16,980 bases of DNA from JBGSMB01 sp041740375. GTDB taxonomy: Bacteria; Patescibacteriota; Saccharimonadia; Saccharimonadales; JAGQMS01. This document shows positions 13,928 through 16,980 of the stretch, one piece after another. The translations under genes were made by a program, and so were the position numbers. The stretch is taken from NCBI GenBank assembly GCA_041740375.1, contig JBGSMB010000046.1:1-16980 (forward strand), written 5' to 3'. Within the stretch, counting starts at the first letter, position 1. Each line of letters opens with the position of its first letter. A model generated the notes under the pieces. That model worked only from the letters and a program-made list of their open reading frames with translations. It ran no database searches and was not told the DNA's origin.

Positions 13928-15208
13928 ATGCCATTGGTAGCTCCAGAAGTTGAAACATTTGCACGGATTAAAGTTATAGGTGTTGGTGGCGCAGGCGGCG
14001 CTGCTGTTAATCGAATGGTTGAAGCAGGCGTTCAGGGTGTTGAATTTATAGTCGTAAATACTGATGCGCAGGCGCTACATCATTCAAAAGCTTCCAAGAA
14101 AATTCATATTGGCAAAGATACAACCAGGGGCCTCGGTGCTGGCGCTGAGCCTACCGTAGGTGAAAGTGCGGCCGAGGAGTCGGTAGACGACATCAGGGCA
14201 GCAGTTGAAGGTGCAGATATGGTCTTTATCACAATAGGTGCAGGCGGTGGAACTGGTAGTGGCGCTGGACATGTTGTTGCTCGGATTGCAAAAGATGCAG
14301 GAGCACTTGTTGTAGGATTTGCTACAAGACCATTTGCTTTCGAGGGAGAAAAGCGTCGTCGTAATTCCGAATCTGCAATCGCAAACCTGTCTGCGCATGT
14401 CGATACACTGATAACTATTCCAAATGATCGACTTCTCCAAACGATCGATCGAAGAACTCCTCTTTTAGAAGCGTTTAAAGTTGCCGACGACGTGCTACGA
14501 CAAGGAGTGCAAGGAATCAGCGATCTAATAACAGTGCACGGTCTCATTAACCTAGACTTCGCAGACGTAAAAACAGTGATGAGTAGTGCAGGTTCTGCGT
14601 TAATGGGAATTGGACGGGCTAGTGGAGACGAACGTGCAGTCGATGCTGCGAAGCAAGCAATTGAGTCGCCACTTCTTGAGGTCTCAATTGACGGTGCTCG
14701 AGGCATTTTGTTTAACGTTATAGGTGGCCTGGACATGTCAATGCACGAGATCAACGCCGCCGCTGAAGCAATAACCCAAGCTGCTGATCCAGAAGCAAAT
14801 ATTATCTTTGGTGCAACAATCAACCCAGACTTAGAGGGCGAAATGATCATTACCGTCATAGCGACCGGCTTTGATCCAGGCTACTACAGCTCAAGGAACC
14901 GGGTCCGAACGGCAAGCGTTGATGAAACGCCGGCGCCAGTACTTATGAGCGGTGCACTTGATTCAGAAGACGATGATGAGCATAAAACTGTAGAGAGCGA
15001 AGATATCGATGATCATATTTCATCAATAGACATGGATCTAGAGAAGAAGATTGAACCGTCGGCAGATATGAAAGACGACACAGTTACCCCAAACATATGG
15101 TCAATGGACGAGTCGGCAGAAGAGCTCGATAAGCCGTCATTTTTGCGACGTTTATCTCGTAAAAATAAGAAAAATTCATCAGAAACAGATGACGAGAGTA
15201 AAAAATAG
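13928..15208 (+). CDS. ftsZ: Cell division protein FtsZ
   Basis: FtsZ is the tubulin-like GTPase that forms the division ring. The 426 residues include the N-terminal [15 protein letters not shown] (about 16-30), the GTP-binding GGGTGSGAG (106-114; the usual second Thr is Ser), and the synergy loop NLDFADVK with the catalytic Asp. The core ends at about 320; an acidic, low-complexity linker (about 330-400) follows. DKPSFLRRL at 401-409 matches the conserved C-terminal peptide (D-x-P-x-F-L-R) that binds FtsA, which is encoded just upstream. Seventeen further charged residues follow this peptide, longer than usual. A good Shine-Dalgarno (AGAGGT) supports the start. Own promoter, but read-through from ftsA is likely since no terminator lies between. 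Confidence 0.96.
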   Translation: MPLVAPEVETFARIKVIGVGGAGGAAVNRMVEAGVQGVEFIVVNTDAQALHHSKASKKIHIGKDTTRGLGAGAEPTVGESAAEESVDDIRAAVEGADMVFITIGAGGGTGSGAGHVVARIAKDAGALVVGFATRPFAFEGEKRRRNSESAIANLSAHVDTLITIPNDRLLQTIDRRTPLLEAFKVADDVLRQGVQGISDLITVHGLINLDFADVKTVMSSAGSALMGIGRASGDERAVDAAKQAIESPLLEVSIDGARGILFNVIGGLDMSMHEINAAAEAITQAADPEANIIFGATINPDLEGEMIITVIATGFDPGYYSSRNRVRTASVDETPAPVLMSGALDSEDDDEHKTVESEDIDDHISSIDMDLEKKIEPSADMKDDTVTPNIWSMDESAEELDKPSFLRRLSRKNKKNSSETDDESKK

Positions 15209-15223
15209 TTGTGAAAAATGTTC

Positions 15224-15252
15224 TTGTTTTACGCTACCTATAGGTCTATATT
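15224..15252 (+). promoter_or_regulatory. Promoter for nrdR
   Basis: TTGTTT (15224-15229), a 17-base spacer and TATATT (15247-15252). Start expected near 15259. It is bracketed by the NrdR box downstream and a palindrome in the spacer. Confidence 0.6.
15236..15245. promoter_or_regulatory. Palindrome ACCTATAGGT, possible second NrdR half of a tandem operator
   Basis: A perfect 10-bp palindrome between the -35 and -10 boxes. Its centre (15240.5) is 31 bp from the centre of the NrdR box (15271.5), the spacing usual for paired NrdR boxes. The sequence itself matches the consensus only in the central TATA. Confidence 0.4.
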
Positions 15253-15263
15253 CTAATACATAA

Positions 15264-15279
15264 ACACTATATATGGTGA
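15264..15279. promoter_or_regulatory. NrdR box
   Basis: ACACTATATATGGTGA matches the published NrdR-box consensus acaCwAtATaTwGTgt at 14 of 16 positions. It covers about +5 to +20 of the nrdR transcript, where a bound repressor would block transcription. Confidence 0.75.
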
Positions 15280-15298
15280 GTACCTTGAGGAGTAACCA

Positions 15299-15757
15299 AT
15301 GCGCTGCAATCAATGCCAATCAGAAGAAACAAAAGTAGTAGAGTCTCGCGATGTTTCTGCTGGTATAGCAATTCGTCGTCGTCGAGAGTGTCTTAATTGC
15401 CAGTTTCGGTTTACGACGTATGAGCGAATCGAACAACCGCAAATTATTGTCGTGAAAAGCGACAGTAACCGAGAGTTGTTCAATCGAGACAAGTTGCTGT
15501 CTGGTTTACGTAAAGCTTCCGAGAAGACACCCGTTACTAGTGCTCAACTAGAGTTATTAGTAGAAGATGTCGAGAAAGAGTTATTTGCGAGACACGAATC
15601 CGAAGTGCAATCACAAATAATCGGTGATTATGTAATGGACAGGCTAGCAGCTCTCAACGAAGTAGCTTATGTGCGGTTTGCAAGTGTTTATAGACGATTT
15701 CGTGACATCAGTGGGTTTGAACGAGAACTCGATAAGATGAAGCGTAAAAAGTCTTAA
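15299..15757 (+). CDS. nrdR: Transcriptional repressor NrdR
   Basis: NrdR senses ATP/dATP and represses ribonucleotide reductase genes. The 152 residues match the family length. Seen: an N-terminal zinc ribbon with Cys3, Cys6, Cys31 and Cys34, the basic SRDVSAGIAIRRRREC segment that contacts DNA, and an ATP-cone domain from about 46 to 138 beginning PQIIVVKSDSNRELFNRDKL. VAYVRFASVYRRFRD near the end is a strong family signature. TTGAGGAG (15285-15292) 6 bases before the ATG confirms the start. It sits directly upstream of a class II reductase gene and carries a NrdR box at its own promoter, so it most likely controls both and itself. Confidence 0.95.
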   Translation: MRCNQCQSEETKVVESRDVSAGIAIRRRRECLNCQFRFTTYERIEQPQIIVVKSDSNRELFNRDKLLSGLRKASEKTPVTSAQLELLVEDVEKELFARHESEVQSQIIGDYVMDRLAALNEVAYVRFASVYRRFRDISGFERELDKMKRKKS

Positions 15758-15808
15758 AAAGACTCCTCGTTAAAAATAAACATACTATCAACAAGAGGGG
15801 TCTTGTTG
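15751..15808 (+). other. Competing hairpins between nrdR and nrdJ
   Basis: Hairpin A: CAACAAGA (15789-15796) and TCTTGTTG (15801-15808), perfect 8 bp with a GGGG loop. Hairpin B: AAGACTCCTC (15759-15768) and GAGGGGTCTT (15795-15804), 10 bp with one wobble, sharing bases with A. Hairpin C: GTCTT (15751-15755) and AAGAC (15759-15763), sharing bases with B. No T-run follows, so it is not a standard terminator; a regulatory or RNA-processing role for nrdJ is possible. Confidence 0.5.
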
Positions 15809-15848
15809 CGGTTATAAGAGGTGTTACTAACTAAGAGAGGGTATCAAA

Positions 15849-16980
15849 ATGTCACAAACAACTACGCTCGGCTTCAAGCGTCATTTTACTGAAGCAAACA
15901 AAAAAGCTTACGATTTACTTAAGTGGGAATCGAGAGAGTCTCGGATCGATAATCCCATGACAGGTAAAGTTGTGTTTGAACAGCTAAATCTTGAGTTTCC
16001 GAAAGGCTGGTCACAGAACGCAGTAAACATTGTGGCGCAAAAATACTTTGCAGGTACACCAGGATCAAAGACTCGAGAGTACTCCATTCGTCAGTTAGTA
16101 GATAGAGTTGTTGACACCGTGGCTAGACAAGGTTTGCAAGAAGGTTATTTTGAAGACACCGCAGAGGCTGAACTATTCGCCGAAGAGCTTAAGTATATTT
16201 GCGCAACACAACGCGCGGCTTTTAACTCTCCAGTTTGGTTCAATATCGGGTGGAGCGACCGTGCCCAACAAGCTAGCGCCTGTTTTATTCTTGGTGTAGA
16301 GGACACCATGGAGTCTATTCTTAACTGGTACACAGAAGAAGGCATGATCTTTAAAGGTGGTTCTGGCTCGGGAGTAAATCTTAGTAATATTCGATCATCT
16401 CTCGAGAGCCTTTCTTCTAGTGGTGGCTCAGCATCAGGTCCAGTTAGTTTTATGCGAGGTGCAGATGCGTCTGCCGGTACCATTAAGAGTGGCGGCAAGA
16501 CTCGTCGTGCGGCCAAAATGGTCATTTTAAATGTTGATCACCCTGATGTAGAAGAGTTTATCTGGTGTAAAACGATTGAAGAGCGTAAAGCTCGAGTACT
16601 CCAAGAAGCCGGTTTTGATATGAGCTTGAACGGCAAGGATAACTTCTCTGTTCAGTATCAGAACGCCAATAACTCAGTACGTGTCACGGATGACTTTATG
16701 CTAGCCGTGCAAAATGATGACGACTGGTCACTTCGAGCTGTCAAAAACGGTGATCCCGTAAAAACAATCAAAGCTCGTGATCTATTCCGCCAGATCTCTC
16801 AAGCCGCATGGGAGTGTGCAGATCCTGGTATGCAATTTGACACTACGATTAACGATTGGCATACTACGCCGAATGCTGGGCGAATCAATGGCTCAAACCC
16901 ATGCAGTGAATATATGCACCTCGATAACTCGGCATGTAACTTAGCTAGCATCAACCTACTCAAGTATCTGAATGATGACC
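15849..16980 (+). CDS. nrdJ: Class II (adenosylcobalamin-dependent) ribonucleotide reductase, 3' end cut by window edge
   Basis: 377 residues are readable and the frame is open to the right edge. Ribonucleotide reductase makes deoxyribonucleotides for DNA synthesis. The start MSQTTTLGFKRHFTEANKKAYDLLKWESRES, then ATQRAAFNSPVWFNIG (119-134) and QASACFILGVEDTM (141-154, redox Cys145) are typical of the cobalamin-dependent class. The active site NPCSE (Asn350, Cys352, Glu354) is followed by DNSACNLASINL. There is no N-terminal ATP-cone, so allosteric activity control may be absent or differ. Class II is inferred from these motifs; the C-terminal part that would confirm it lies outside. GAGAGGG (15835-15841) is a good ribosome site. 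The gene follows nrdR by 91 bases with no clear promoter of its own, so cotranscription with nrdR is likely. Confidence 0.9.
   Translation, partial: MSQTTTLGFKRHFTEANKKAYDLLKWESRESRIDNPMTGKVVFEQLNLEFPKGWSQNAVNIVAQKYFAGTPGSKTREYSIRQLVDRVVDTVARQGLQEGYFEDTAEAELFAEELKYICATQRAAFNSPVWFNIGWSDRAQQASACFILGVEDTMESILNWYTEEGMIFKGGSGSGVNLSNIRSSLESLSSSGGSASGPVSFMRGADASAGTIKSGGKTRRAAKMVILNVDHPDVEEFIWCKTIEERKARVLQEAGFDMSLNGKDNFSVQYQNANNSVRVTDDFMLAVQNDDDWSLRAVKNGDPVKTIKARDLFRQISQAAWECADPGMQFDTTINDWHTTPNAGRINGSNPCSEYMHLDNSACNLASINLLKYLNDD

Noticed and set aside
14104..14859. Minus-strand open frame (251 codons) opposite ftsZ.
   Set aside because: Shadow of the conserved ftsZ core; low-complexity composition and no motif.

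Overview
The window looks like a chromosomal piece of a Patescibacteria/CPR bacterium, most likely Candidatus Saccharibacteria (TM7). This rests on compact gene packing, moderate GC, slimmed versions of universal proteins (585-aa IF2, four-domain S1, short NMP kinase), a DUF5663-like CPR protein and a class II ribonucleotide reductase. TGA is used as a stop (NMP kinase gene and a small orphan gene), so the standard bacterial code applies. The phylum call is inference from gene content; no 16S rRNA is present. I found no tRNA, rRNA, CRISPR, insertion sequence or prophage.

Layout. (1) 1-749, minus: a ROK-family sugar kinase cut by the left edge. (2) 848-3922, plus: promoter, structured leader, rpsA and infB. 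(3) 3935-6122, plus: a strong promoter with a palindrome across its -10 box, a 569-aa unrecognised acidic/glycine-rich protein, a DUF5663-like protein and a strong intrinsic terminator. (4) 9500-6062, minus: priA-def-fmt, convergent with block 3, whose terminator lies inside the 3' end of fmt. (5) 9563-9844, plus: a small winged-helix regulator, divergent from priA. (6) 9867-11888, plus: rpsU-yqeY-NMP kinase-map. (7) 11999-12391, plus: a 108-aa orphan gene with a near-perfect Shine-Dalgarno sequence and a large downstream hairpin. (8) 12581-15208, plus: ftsA and ftsZ, each with its own promoter. (9) 15224-16980, plus: nrdR and the start of nrdJ, with a good NrdR box at the nrdR promoter.

How the genes work together. 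Six genes serve translation initiation and N-terminal processing: S1 and S21 on the small subunit, IF2 for initiator tRNA, Fmt to formylate it, Def to remove the formyl group, and Map to remove the methionine. FtsA and FtsZ build the division ring. NrdR is expected to repress the adjacent reductase and itself.

Most interesting points: a NrdR operator at nrdR with a weaker palindrome exactly 31 bp away; mutually exclusive hairpins between nrdR and nrdJ and again after the orphan gene; promoters so close to rpsU and ftsA that both mRNAs should be leaderless; a terminator doubling as fmt coding sequence; and the uncharacterised two-gene unit at 4009-6065. No wholly new system can be claimed from sequence alone.
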